From assembly GCF_009739515.1 (NCBI RefSeq), contig NZ_CP046535.1, forward strand, positions 1,550,001-1,614,000: a stretch of 64,000 nt of DNA. Reading direction: 5' to 3'. The position numbers were made by a program, and so were the translations under genes. Source of the stretch: Sphingomonas profundi (GTDB taxonomy: Bacteria; Pseudomonadota; Alphaproteobacteria; Sphingomonadales; Sphingomonadaceae). Below are positions 18,484 through 26,693 of this stretch, piece by piece. The notes below the pieces were generated by a model. The model worked only from the letters and a program-made list of their open reading frames with translations. It was not told the origin of the DNA and made no database searches. Each line of letters opens with the position of its first letter. Position 1 is the stretch's first letter.

Positions 18484-18981
18484 ATGGCCGACGAGCAGTT
18501 CAGCGCCGATCAGACCGGCAATGGCGAGGATACGCTGCCGCAGGTCGGCATGATCGCCCAATATGTGAAGGATCTCTCGTTCGAGAACCCGAACGCGCCG
18601 GCCGTCTACCAGTGGCAGGGCCAGCCGCGCATCGACGTGCAGTTCAACATCGGCGCGCAGACCGTGGGCGACGATGTGCATGAGGTGGCGCTGAAGGTGG
18701 AGGTCTCTGCCATGTCCGCCGACAAGACGGCGTTCCAGGTCGAGCTCGTCTATGCCGGCCTGTTCGGCATCCGCAACGTGCCGGAGGACCAGATCCAGCC
18801 CTTCCTGCTGGCCGAGGCGCCGCGCCTGCTGTTCCCCTTCGCCCGCCGCGTGCTGGCGGACGCCATCCGCGACGGCAACTTTCCGCCGCTGCTGCTGGAG
18901 CCGATCGATTTCGGCGCGCTCTACATGCAGCAGGCGCAGGATGCCGCGCTGGTGAACGCCGAACCCGCCGGCGAGGCCTGA
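18484..18981 (+). CDS. secB: Protein-export chaperone SecB
   Basis: This 165-residue cytoplasmic chaperone keeps preproteins unfolded and hands them to SecA. The conserved QYVKDLSFENPNAP segment (about residues 25-38), VYAGLFGI and the FPFARRVLADAIRDGNFPPL helix are diagnostic. I chose the ATG at 18484 because the preceding in-frame codons look like intergenic sequence. It is followed by a large hairpin repeat before murJ and is divergent from the DUF4198 gene. Confidence 0.96.
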   Translation: MADEQFSADQTGNGEDTLPQVGMIAQYVKDLSFENPNAPAVYQWQGQPRIDVQFNIGAQTVGDDVHEVALKVEVSAMSADKTAFQVELVYAGLFGIRNVPEDQIQPFLLAEAPRLLFPFARRVLADAIRDGNFPPLLLEPIDFGALYMQQAQDAALVNAEPAGEA

Positions 18982-18991
18982 GACAGTGACG

Positions 18992-19127
18992 TTCCTCCCG
19001 GTACGGGGAGGGGACCGCCCGCAGGGTGGTGGAGGGGGAGCGCGGCTGTACGCTGACCGAGAGGACGGGCGTCGCCGCTCTCCCCCTCCACCGGCTGCGC
19101 CGGTCCCCCTCCCCGGTCCGGGAGGAA
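18992..19127. repeat. Family B palindromic repeat upstream of murJ
   Basis: Two arms of about 50 bases pair with few mismatches: the left arm starts TTCCTCCCGG at 18992 and the right arm ends CCGGGAGGAA at 19127. Both contain GGTGGAGGGGGAG or its complement. The loop is about 30 bases. The right arm ends in GGAGGAA, which is also the Shine-Dalgarno sequence of murJ (ATG at 19135). A related hairpin lies at 26554-26690 upstream of ubiB. Confidence 0.85.
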
Positions 19128-19134
19128 CCAGATC

Positions 19135-20715
19135 ATGAGCCTCGTCCGCAACACAGCCACCATCGGCGGCCTCACGCTCGTCAGCCGCATCCTGGGCTTC
19201 GTGCGGGACATGCTGATGGCGCGCTTCGTCGGCGCGGGGTTCGCCTCCGATGCGTTTCTGATCGCGTGGCGGCTGCCCAACCTGTTCCGCGCACTGTTCG
19301 CCGAGGGCGCCTTCGCCTCCGCCTTCGTGCCGATGTTCAACCGCACGATCGCCAAGGCCGAGGCGGGGGGCGATCGCCGCGCCGGCCTGCCCGCCGGCAT
19401 CCGCTTCGCCGAGGACGTGCTCTCGGTACTGCTGCCGATCCTGATCCTGTTCACCGCCGCGATGATGATCGCCGCCGGCCCGATCGTGTGGGCGATGACC
19501 GGCGGCTTCCCCGATGGCGGGCCGGACAAGCTGGCGCTGGCGACGCAATATACCCGCATCACCTTCCCCTATCTGATGCTGATCTCGCTCGTGTCGCTGC
19601 TCGGCGGCATCCTCAATTCGCTGAACCGCTTCTGGGTGAACGCGGCGGCGCCGGTGCTGCTGAACCTCTGCCTGATCGCCGGCCTGCTGTTCTTCCGCGG
19701 CTACAGCGAGATCGATACCGCGCGCACGCAGGCGATCGCCGTCACCGTGTCGGGGGTGCTGCAGCTCGGCTGGCTGGTGTGGGCGTGCCGGCGGGCCGGC
19801 GTGGTGCTGCGGCTGAAGGTGCCGCGCCTCACGCCGCAGGTGAAGGCGCTGCTGAAGGTCATCATGCCGGCCGCGATCGGCGCCGGCGCGGTGCAGTTCA
19901 ACCTGCTGATCTCCACCACGCTGGCCGCGCGCTTCCTGCCGCAGGGCTCCGTCTCCTACCTCTATTATGCCGATCGGCTGAACCAGCTGCCGCTGGGCCT
20001 GATCGGCATCGGCGTCGGCACCGCGATCCTGCCCCTGCTCTCGCGCCAGATCGGCGGGGGCGACGATGCCGCCGCCGCCGCCACGCAGAACCGCGCGATC
20101 GAGCTCTCGCTGCTTCTCACCCTGCCGGCCACCGCCGCGCTGATGGTTTCGGCCGAACCGATCATCCGCGCGCTGCTGCAGCACGGCGCCTTCTCGCCGC
20201 AGGACAGCGCCGCCACCGCCGCCGCCCTCTCCGCCTTCTCGCTGGGCCTGCCCGCCTACGTGCTCATCAAGGTGCTGACGCCCGGCTTCTACGCGCGGGC
20301 GGACACGCGCACGCCGGTGCGGATCGCGCTGGTGGCGATGCTGGTGAACCTGACGCTGAACCTCGTCCTCGTCTGGCCGCTGGCGCATGTCGGCCTCGCC
20401 CTCTCCACGGCGGTGTCGGCCTGGGTCAACGTCGCCCTGCTGTACGCGACGCTGCACCGGCGCGGCCATTTCGCGGCGGACGCGCGGCTGAAGGGGCGCA
20501 CGCTGAAGCTGGCCGGCGCCACCGCGATCATGGCGGCGCTGCTGCTGGCGCTGAACCCGCTGGTCGATGCCCGCGCCGCCGGCCCGCTGCTCGGCCGCAT
20601 CGTGGCGCTCGGGCTGATGATGGCGCTGGGCGCGGCGGTGTATTTCGCCGCCGCCTTCGCTCTCCGCGCGTACAGCCTGGCCGAGCTGAAGGCGCAGGTC
20701 CGCCGCCGCCACTGA
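19135..20715 (+). CDS. murJ: Lipid II flippase MurJ
   Basis: The 526-residue polytopic protein is of normal MviN/MurJ length, with about 14 hydrophobic segments. Conserved blocks include the start SLVRNTATIGGLTLVSRILGF (positively charged central-cavity residues), FRALFAEGAFASAFVPMF and YYADRLNQLPLGLIGIGVGTAILP. It flips lipid-linked peptidoglycan precursor across the inner membrane. Its ribosome binding site comes from the end of the family B repeat. trpS follows 40 bases downstream. Confidence 0.96.
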   Translation: MSLVRNTATIGGLTLVSRILGFVRDMLMARFVGAGFASDAFLIAWRLPNLFRALFAEGAFASAFVPMFNRTIAKAEAGGDRRAGLPAGIRFAEDVLSVLLPILILFTAAMMIAAGPIVWAMTGGFPDGGPDKLALATQYTRITFPYLMLISLVSLLGGILNSLNRFWVNAAAPVLLNLCLIAGLLFFRGYSEIDTARTQAIAVTVSGVLQLGWLVWACRRAGVVLRLKVPRLTPQVKALLKVIMPAAIGAGAVQFNLLISTTLAARFLPQGSVSYLYYADRLNQLPLGLIGIGVGTAILPLLSRQIGGGDDAAAAATQNRAIELSLLLTLPATAALMVSAEPIIRALLQHGAFSPQDSAATAAALSAFSLGLPAYVLIKVLTPGFYARADTRTPVRIALVAMLVNLTLNLVLVWPLAHVGLALSTAVSAWVNVALLYATLHRRGHFAADARLKGRTLKLAGATAIMAALLLALNPLVDARAAGPLLGRIVALGLMMALGAAVYFAAAFALRAYSLAELKAQVRRRH

Positions 20716-20755
20716 GGGTTGACGATCGCCCCGGCGGCGGACAGGAGGCGCGGCT

Positions 20756-21766
20756 ATGATCCAGCGCATCGTCTCCGGCATCCAGCCGACCGGCAACCTG
20801 CACCTCGGCAATTATCTCGGCGCGATCCGCAACTGGGTGCGCATGCAGGATGCCATGGCGGGCGACAGCCGCTGCTTCTTCTTCCTGGCGGATCTGCACG
20901 CGATCACCGTGCACAACGATCCCGCCGCGCTGCGCGCCAACGTGCGGGAGATGGCGGCCGCGCTGATCGCCGCCGGCATCGATCCGCACCGATCGGTGCT
21001 GTTCAGCCAGGCGCAGGTGCCGGCCCACCCGGAACTCGCATGGCTGCTGAACGGCACGGCCCGCATCGGCTGGCTGAACCGCATGACCCAGTTCAAGGAG
21101 AAATCGGGCAAGAACCGCGAGGGCGCCTCGATCGGCCTGTTCGCCTATCCGGTGCTGCAGGCGGCCGACGTGCTGCTCTACCAGGCCACGCACGTGCCGG
21201 TGGGCGAGGACCAGAAGCAGCATCTGGAGCTGGCTCGGGACATCGCGACCAAGTTCAACACCGATTTCGCGGTGGACCTGTTCACCCTGCCCGAGCCGAT
21301 CATCGCGCCGGCGGCCGCCCGCATCATGTCCCTGCGCGAGGGTACGGCCAAGATGTCCAAGTCCGATCCGTCGGACATGAGCCGGATCAACCTCGTCGAC
21401 GATGCCGACATGATCGTGCAGAAGATCCGCAAGGCGAAGACCGATCCGGCGCCGCTGCCGGACGGTCCGGCCGAGCTGGCCGACCGGCCGGAAGCGCGCA
21501 ACCTCGTCGGCATCTACGCGGCGCTGGCGGAGCGGACGGCGGCGGACGTGCTCGGCGAGTTCGCCGGCCGGGGCTTCGGCGCGTTCAAACCGGCGCTGGC
21601 GGACCTGCTCGTCGCCACGCTCGGCCCGGTGCGGGCGCGGCTGGTTGCGTTGCGCGACGACCCCGCCGAGCTAGACCGGCTGCTGGCGCTGGGCGCGGGG
21701 AAGGCGCGCGAGGCCGCCGCCCCCACCCTGGCCGCCGCCTATCGCGCGCTCGGCCTGCGCGATTGA
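20756..21766 (+). CDS. trpS: Tryptophanyl-tRNA synthetase
   Basis: This 336-residue class I synthetase charges tRNA-Trp. The HIGH-like motif is HLGNYLGAI (near residues 15-23), and the second signature KMSKSDPSD is near residue 200. [15 protein letters not shown] is the conserved block that positions the amino acid. AGGAGG lies at a suitable distance before the ATG at 20756. It is downstream of murJ, an order seen in many sphingomonads. Confidence 0.97.
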   Translation: MIQRIVSGIQPTGNLHLGNYLGAIRNWVRMQDAMAGDSRCFFFLADLHAITVHNDPAALRANVREMAAALIAAGIDPHRSVLFSQAQVPAHPELAWLLNGTARIGWLNRMTQFKEKSGKNREGASIGLFAYPVLQAADVLLYQATHVPVGEDQKQHLELARDIATKFNTDFAVDLFTLPEPIIAPAAARIMSLREGTAKMSKSDPSDMSRINLVDDADMIVQKIRKAKTDPAPLPDGPAELADRPEARNLVGIYAALAERTAADVLGEFAGRGFGAFKPALADLLVATLGPVRARLVALRDDPAELDRLLALGAGKAREAAAPTLAAAYRALGLRD

Positions 21767-21840
21767 CGAACGGCACGGCTCATCCCAGATTGGGTGTACG
21801 CAACCGCCGCGTTCACTACGCGTTCAAGGGATGTTCAGCC

Positions 21841-21865
21841 GGAATGTGGAAGGCTGCCTGTCGTT
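21841..21865 (+). promoter_or_regulatory. Possible EcfG-type general stress promoter
   Basis: GGAAT (21841-21845) and CGTT (21862-21865) are separated by 16 bases. The alphaproteobacterial EcfG sigma factor consensus is GGAAC-N16/17-CGTT, so one base deviates. The site is 39 bases before the start of the DUF4136 lipoprotein gene, a plausible promoter distance. The match is short and could be chance. Confidence 0.35.
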
Positions 21866-21903
21866 AACATGCGGGCGGTGGCCCGCCATAAAGGTCATCG
21901 GCC

Positions 21904-22569
21904 ATGTCGCTTCGTACCCGCGTCCTGACACTTGCGACCCCCCTCGCCCTGCTCGCGCTCGGCGCCTGCGCCACGCCCTTCCGCGCCGATGTCGCCCGTT
22001 TCCAGGCGATGCCCGCGCCCAACGGGCAGACCTTCGTCGTGCAGGCGCGCGATCCGCGCAACCAGGGCGGGCTCGAGTTCGCGCAATATGCCTCGATGGT
22101 CAGCCAGCGGCTGGTGCAGCAGGGCTATCAGCCCGCAGCGGAAGGGCGCAGCGCCTCCTTCGTCGTCATGCTCGATTATGGCGTCGACAACGGTCACGAG
22201 AAGGTCGTCAGCACGCCGGGCTTCGGCGGCTGGGGCGGTTATGGCGGCTGGGGCGGCTACGGTGGGTTCGGCGGCTTCGGCTATGGCGGCTTCCGCCGGC
22301 CCTTTTACTACGGCTGGAACGATCCCTTCCTGTTCGGCGGCTATCCGGACGTCAGCAGCTATACCTATTATACCAGCTTCCTCGACATGACGATCAGCCG
22401 CACGGCCGACGGCCAGCGCCTGTTCGAGGGCAAGGCCAAGGCTCGCTCGCGCGACGACAGCCTGCCCTATCTGGTGCCCAACCTCGTCGAGGCGATCTTC
22501 ACTGGCTTCCCCGGCCGCTCGGGCGAGGAGGTGCGCATCAGCGTGCCGCCGCCCCCGAAAGCCGGCTGA
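21904..22569 (+). CDS. DUF4136 family lipoprotein
   Basis: The 221-residue protein starts MSLRTRVLTLATPLALLALGAC, with lipobox LGAC, so the mature protein is lipid-anchored. The DUF4136 fold is suggested by the regular beta pattern and the C-terminal LPYLVPNLVEAIFTGFPG. Between about residues 105 and 145 there is a low-complexity insert of repeated GGWGGYGG/GGFGGFGYGG units, then Tyr-rich sequence. This insert is probably flexible and surface-exposed. The gene stands alone, with a strong terminator after it and a possible EcfG promoter before it. Confidence 0.85.
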   Translation: MSLRTRVLTLATPLALLALGACATPFRADVARFQAMPAPNGQTFVVQARDPRNQGGLEFAQYASMVSQRLVQQGYQPAAEGRSASFVVMLDYGVDNGHEKVVSTPGFGGWGGYGGWGGYGGFGGFGYGGFRRPFYYGWNDPFLFGGYPDVSSYTYYTSFLDMTISRTADGQRLFEGKAKARSRDDSLPYLVPNLVEAIFTGFPGRSGEEVRISVPPPPKAG

Positions 22570-22581
22570 GGTTGGGATTCA

Positions 22582-22620
22582 GGCGGGCCGCCCGGCGCAA
22601 GCGGGGCGGCCCGCCTTTTT
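22582..22620 (+). terminator. Rho-independent terminator after the DUF4136 gene
   Basis: A 12-bp GC stem (22582-22593 with 22604-22615, GGCGGGCCGCCC and its complement) and a 10-base loop are followed by TTTTT at 22616-22620. It starts 12 bases after the stop codon of the lipoprotein gene. The T run is only on the plus side, so it should not serve dnaA coming from the other direction. Confidence 0.93.
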
Positions 22621-22742
22621 CATGCGCGTCATCCTGTATTTAATCCAGGATACCCGCAGGCGGTTCGTTCGATCGGAACGTCAGGCACCGCGCGCCGGTG
22701 CGCGTCGCCCCAGAGCCAAGCTTGGGACGCGGCAGCCTCCGA

Positions 22743-24173
22743 TCAGCCCTCCAGCTGCCGTGTCAGCAGCCGCACGTCGGCGTCGAGTTCCGCGTCGATC
22801 GCACGCAGCTTCTCGATCTGCTTCACCGCGTGGATCACGGTCGTATGGTCGCGACCGCCGAAGCGACGGCCGATCTCGGGCAGCGAGCGCGGGGTCAGCT
22901 GCTTGGCGAGGTACATCGCCACCTGACGCGGCCGGGCGACCTCGCGCGCGCGGCGGGCGCTGCTCATCTCGGTCTGCTTGATACGATAATGGTCGCACAC
23001 GCGACGCTGGATCTCGTCGATCGTGATGCGCCGCTGGGTGGCGCGCAGCAGATCGGCCAGCGTCTCCTGCACGAACTCCATGTCGATCGCGCGGCCCGTC
23101 AGCATCGCATAGGCGACGACGCGGTTCAGCGCCCCCTCCAGCTCGCGCACATTGGCGCTGATGCGGCGGGCGAGGAACATCACCACCTCCTGCGGCACGC
23201 TGATCTGCGGCAGTCCCTCCAGCTTCTTCAGCAGGATGTTCAGCCGCAGCTCGAAATCGGCCGGGTTCACGTCCGCCACCAGCCCCCAGGACAGGCGGGA
23301 GAGGATGCGGCTCTCGATCCCGTCGAGATCCTGCGGCGACCGATCGGCGGTGATCACCAGCCGCCGCCCGGCGGAGATGATCTCGTTCATCGTGTGGAAG
23401 AATTCTTCCTGCGTCGATTCCTTGCCGGCGATGAACTGCACGTCGTCGATCATCAGCACGTCGGCGGCGCGCAGCCTGGCCTTGAAGCTGTGCGTGTCCT
23501 TCGCCCGCATCGCGGCGACGAACTCGTACATGAACTTCTCGGCCGACATGTAGATCACGCAGGCGCCCGGCTGGCGGGCGAGGAATTCCTGCCCCATCGC
23601 ATGCATCAGGTGCGTCTTGCCGAGGCCGGTGCCGCCGTGGAGGAACAGGGGGTTGAAGCCCAGCGTGCCGCCCTCGGCCATCGTCCGCGCGGCATTGTAG
23701 GCCACCTCATTGGCCTTGCCGACGACGAACGCGTCGAAGCTGTAGCGCGACTCGAAGCTGCTGCTGGGTGCGGCTGCCTCCGACGGCGCGAGCGGTGCCG
23801 GCATCGCGGGCGCCGCGTTCGCGGGCTCCGGCGCGGCGATCTCGGCCCCGTCGATCTCCGCCACGGCGAACAGCGCCGGCCGGCCCGCGCCGGTGGCGGC
23901 CGCCACCGCCACCCGCGTCACCTGCGGCAGCATGCCGCGCCATGCCGCCAGCAGCGGTTCGGCGAAATGCGTGTCCACCCACGTCGCCATGAAATCGGAA
24001 GGGGCGGCCAGGTGGACGATGCCGTCGGCGTCGTCATAGCCGGTCAGGGTCAGCGGCTTCAGCCAGCCGTCGAAGGTGCGCGCGCCGATGCTGCGCTTCA
24101 GCCCCGTCCGCACCGCCTCCCACGCCGCCTGGTACGGGCACGGGCCAACCTCGTCCTCGTCCTCACGCCTCAC
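22743..24173 (-). CDS. dnaA: Chromosomal replication initiator DnaA
   Basis: From the GTG at 24173 (VRREDEDEVGPCPYQAAW) the protein has 476 residues. Domain I ends near residue 85, domain II is an Ala/Pro linker to about 135, and the AAA+ domain III has Walker A GGTGLGKTH near residues 180-188, Walker B VLMIDDVQF and the initiator helix region. Domain IV closes with the DnaA signature GGRDHTTVIHAVKQI. GTG codons at 24182 and 24185 are alternative starts but overlap the GGAG motif. It opens the origin and regulates transcription. It lies downstream of rpsT. Confidence 0.95.
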   Translation of the reverse strand: MRREDEDEVGPCPYQAAWEAVRTGLKRSIGARTFDGWLKPLTLTGYDDADGIVHLAAPSDFMATWVDTHFAEPLLAAWRGMLPQVTRVAVAAATGAGRPALFAVAEIDGAEIAAPEPANAAPAMPAPLAPSEAAAPSSSFESRYSFDAFVVGKANEVAYNAARTMAEGGTLGFNPLFLHGGTGLGKTHLMHAMGQEFLARQPGACVIYMSAEKFMYEFVAAMRAKDTHSFKARLRAADVLMIDDVQFIAGKESTQEEFFHTMNEIISAGRRLVITADRSPQDLDGIESRILSRLSWGLVADVNPADFELRLNILLKKLEGLPQISVPQEVVMFLARRISANVRELEGALNRVVAYAMLTGRAIDMEFVQETLADLLRATQRRITIDEIQRRVCDHYRIKQTEMSSARRAREVARPRQVAMYLAKQLTPRSLPEIGRRFGGRDHTTVIHAVKQIEKLRAIDAELDADVRLLTRQLEG

Positions 24174-24521
24174 AGGTTTCACCACTCCAGCACGCCCCCC
24201 GCACCCACCGATACCCGACGTTCGCAGGACAAAATCGTCCCCAGCCCGGTGGCAAGGGGCCGCCGGGGCATCCGATCGCTGATTCGTGTAACGGCTGGGG
24301 CGAACCCCGGCCGGACGGCTGTTCTGGAAGCTGGCGACGGCCCGATCAAGGGGGCCTTCTGTCACCGAGACGAAATAAAGGCTCTTGACAGCGGAACCCG
24401 CGTAATTCCGTCACGGGCCGTAATTAACTGAAATCGCTCGGCTTTATCGACAGGCATGCTGGAGGGTTAACGCCGAATCGTGGGGAATCCTCGCCTTTCC
24501 GAAGCGGCGACGGCGGGCATG
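24174..24521. other. dnaA upstream region with three GANTC sites
   Basis: This region between dnaA and the rpsT terminator holds no convincing gene. It contains the dnaA leader and probably its promoter. Three GANTC sites (24281-24285, 24475-24479, 24485-24489) are possible CcrM methylation targets. One near-consensus DnaA box, TTATCGACA, is at 24444-24452 (one mismatch). There is no cluster of DnaA boxes or AT-rich unwinding element of the kind expected at an origin. Confidence 0.5.
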
Positions 24522-24550
24522 AAAAAACCCGCCGGATCGCTCCGGCGGGT
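24522..24550 (-). terminator. Rho-independent terminator after rpsT
   Basis: Read on the minus strand, a 10-bp stem (ACCCGCCGGA and its complement, 24541-24550 with 24527-24536) with the loop GCGA is followed by six T residues (complement of 24522-24527). It begins 26 bases after the rpsT stop codon and separates rpsT from dnaA. Confidence 0.93.
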
Positions 24551-24576
24551 CGCTTCATCGGGCGTGTCGCGGCCGC

Positions 24577-24840
24577 TCAGCCGAGCGCGGAAACGCGCTT
24601 GGAGAGGCGGGCATATTTGCGCGAGGCGGTGTTCTTGTGGATCACGCCCTTGGAGACGCCGCGGAACAGCTCCGGCTGGGCCAGCGCCAAAGCGGCGGTG
24701 GCGGCGTCCTTGTCGCCGGCGGTCAGCGCGAGCTCCACCTTCTTGACGAAGGTGCGGATGCGGCTGACGCGCGCACCGTTGATCTCCGCGCGACGATCGT
24801 TGCGGCGGATGCGCTTCTTTGCCTGCGGCGTGTTCGCCAT
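24577..24840 (-). CDS. rpsT: 30S ribosomal protein S20
   Basis: The 87-residue basic protein begins [21 protein letters not shown] and continues with the three-helix S20 pattern, ending [23 protein letters not shown]. It binds 16S rRNA in the small subunit. A clear terminator follows. Its place between mutM and dnaA is the usual alphaproteobacterial order. Confidence 0.97.
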   Translation of the reverse strand: MANTPQAKKRIRRNDRRAEINGARVSRIRTFVKKVELALTAGDKDAATAALALAQPELFRGVSKGVIHKNTASRKYARLSKRVSALG

Positions 24841-24941
24841 GCTCGTCCCTCAAAATCTCAATAAAGGAAAACGGCGCGGAAAGCCTCCGCACCGGGAAGC
24901 CGGCTTCATACACGGAAGCGCGATTCGTTCAAGCCCCTCCC

Positions 24942-25754
24942 TCAACGCTGGCAGCGCGCGCAGTAGAAGGTGGAGCGGCCGCCTTCCACCCGCCGCAGCA
25001 CCGGCCGCCCGCAGGCGCAGGCGTCCCCCTCGCGGCCGTAGACCAGGAACTGCTTGGAGAAATAGCCGAGCTCCCCGTCCGGCCGCGCATAATCGCGCAG
25101 GGTGGATCCGCCCGCCGTGATCGCCGCCTCCAGCACCAGCCGCACCGCCTCCACCAGCCGGGCGAGCGGGGCGCGGCCGATCGACCCGGCGGGCTTCGCC
25201 GGATCGATCCGCGCCACGTGCAGCGCCTCGCACACGTAGATGTTGCCCAGGCCGGCGACGATCCGCTGATCCAGCAGCAGCGGCTTCACCGGCGCCACCC
25301 GGTTGGCGAACGCGCGCTTCAGGTGAGCGGCGGTGAAGTGCGGCCCCAGCGGCTCCGGCCCCAGAACGCGGAACGCCGGGAAGTCCGCCACGGCCGCCGT
25401 CTCGACCAGATCGAGCGAGCCGAAGCGGCGCGGATCGGTCAGCGCCAGCCGCCGCCCGGCCTCCGTGTCGATCAGCAGGTGATCGTGCCTGCCGATTTCC
25501 GCCGGATCAATCCGCCAGCGGCCGGACATGCCGAGGTGGAAGATCAGCGTATCGCCGCGATCCGTATCGATCAGCCCGTATTTGGCGCGACGCGACAGGG
25601 CCGTCACCGTCGCCCCGGTCAGCCGCTGGCGCAGGTCCGCCGGGATGGCGCGGCGCAAGTCGGCGCGGCGCGGCTCCACATTGGTCAGCCGCTGCCCCTC
25701 GATCACCGGGCGCAGACCGCGCACGGTCGTCTCGACTTCTGGCAGTTCGGGCAT
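24942..25754 (-). CDS. mutM: Formamidopyrimidine-DNA glycosylase
   Basis: This 270-residue base excision repair enzyme removes 8-oxoguanine and formamidopyrimidines. The mature N-terminus PELPEVETTVRGL carries the catalytic Pro and Glu. The helix-two-turn-helix block is LLLDQRIVAGLGNIYVCEALH. The C-terminal four-Cys zinc finger is seen in CACGRPVLRR and YCARCQR. It lies divergent from ubiE across 56 bases and about 100 bases upstream of rpsT in transcription order. Confidence 0.97.
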   Translation of the reverse strand: MPELPEVETTVRGLRPVIEGQRLTNVEPRRADLRRAIPADLRQRLTGATVTALSRRAKYGLIDTDRGDTLIFHLGMSGRWRIDPAEIGRHDHLLIDTEAGRRLALTDPRRFGSLDLVETAAVADFPAFRVLGPEPLGPHFTAAHLKRAFANRVAPVKPLLLDQRIVAGLGNIYVCEALHVARIDPAKPAGSIGRAPLARLVEAVRLVLEAAITAGGSTLRDYARPDGELGYFSKQFLVYGREGDACACGRPVLRRVEGGRSTFYCARCQR

Positions 25755-25810
25755 GGTTTTCAGCTAGGTTCGGTTTGCCCGCCCGGCAAGGCCCGGCTAC
25801 AGCCCGCGGC

Positions 25811-26542
25811 ATGAGCGACACCGTTTCCTTCGGCTATGCCGACGTGCCCGCGACCGAGAAGACCGCGAAGGTCGGCGAGGTCTTCCGCAGCGTGGCCGGC
25901 CGCTACGATCTGATGAACGATGCGATGTCCGGGGGCATGCACCGCCTGTGGAAGGATCGCTTCGTCCGCCGGGTGAAGCCGCGCGAGGGCGAGGCCATTC
26001 TCGACATGGCGGGCGGCACCGGCGACATCGCCTTCCGCCTGGCGCAGGGCGGCGCGCAGGTGACGGTGGCGGACATCAACCCGGCCATGCTGGAGGTCGG
26101 CATGCAGCGCGCGGCGAGCCGCCACATCGCCGGCCTGATCTGGGCCGAGGAGAATGCCGAAACGCTGAGCTTCGGAGAGCGGCGCTTCGACGCCTACACG
26201 ATCGCCTTCGGCATCCGTAACGTCACCCACATCGATCGCGCGCTGGCGGAGGCGCACCGCGTGCTGAAGCGCGGCGGCCGCTTCTTCTGCCTGGAATTCT
26301 CCACCACTTTGTGGCCGGGCTTCGCCGACATCTACGATGTCTATTCGCACCGGCTGGTGCCGAAGCTCGGCAAGCTGCTGGCCGGTGACGAGGACAGCTA
26401 CCGCTACCTGATCGAGTCGATCCGCCGCTTTCCCGACATGCCGCGCTTCGCCGCGATGATCGAGACGGCCGGCTTCGCGCGGGTCGCCGCCGAGCCGATC
26501 CTAGGCGGCCTCGTCGCGATCCACAGCGGCTGGAAGATCTGA
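25811..26542 (+). CDS. ubiE: Ubiquinone biosynthesis C-methyltransferase
   Basis: The 243-residue protein from the ATG at 25811 is a class I SAM-dependent methyltransferase that methylates the benzoquinol ring in ubiquinone synthesis. The family signatures are YDLMNDAMSGGMHRLWKD, the SAM-binding DMAGGTGDIAFRLA near residue 60, and the later RVLKRGGRFFCLEFS. Downstream is a hairpin repeat and then ubiB of the same pathway. Confidence 0.96.
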   Translation: MSDTVSFGYADVPATEKTAKVGEVFRSVAGRYDLMNDAMSGGMHRLWKDRFVRRVKPREGEAILDMAGGTGDIAFRLAQGGAQVTVADINPAMLEVGMQRAASRHIAGLIWAEENAETLSFGERRFDAYTIAFGIRNVTHIDRALAEAHRVLKRGGRFFCLEFSTTLWPGFADIYDVYSHRLVPKLGKLLAGDEDSYRYLIESIRRFPDMPRFAAMIETAGFARVAAEPILGGLVAIHSGWKI

Positions 26543-26553
26543 TGGCACCCGCC

Positions 26554-26690
26554 GATCCTCCCCGACGCGGGGAGGGGGACCGCGCGCAGCGTGGTGGAGG
26601 GGGAGCGCGGCACACGCTGCCGCTGCACCTTGCCGCCTGCCCACTCCACCATCCTGCGGACGGCCGCCCTCCCCTTCGCGGGGGAGAATC
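26554..26690. repeat. Family B palindromic repeat upstream of ubiB
   Basis: The left arm begins GATCCTCCCC at 26554 and contains GTGGTGGAGGGGG. The right arm (about 26640-26690) is its imperfect reverse complement and ends GGGGGAGAATC. As at murJ, the right end supplies the purine-rich ribosome binding sequence of the next gene, ubiB at 26694. It is the same family as 18992-19127, in the same position relative to a start codon. Confidence 0.8.
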
Positions 26691-26693
26691 GCG

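Noticed and set aside
24174-24521. Replication origin next to dnaA
   Set aside because: There is only one imperfect DnaA box and no AT-rich unwinding region; in many alphaproteobacteria the origin is not beside dnaA.
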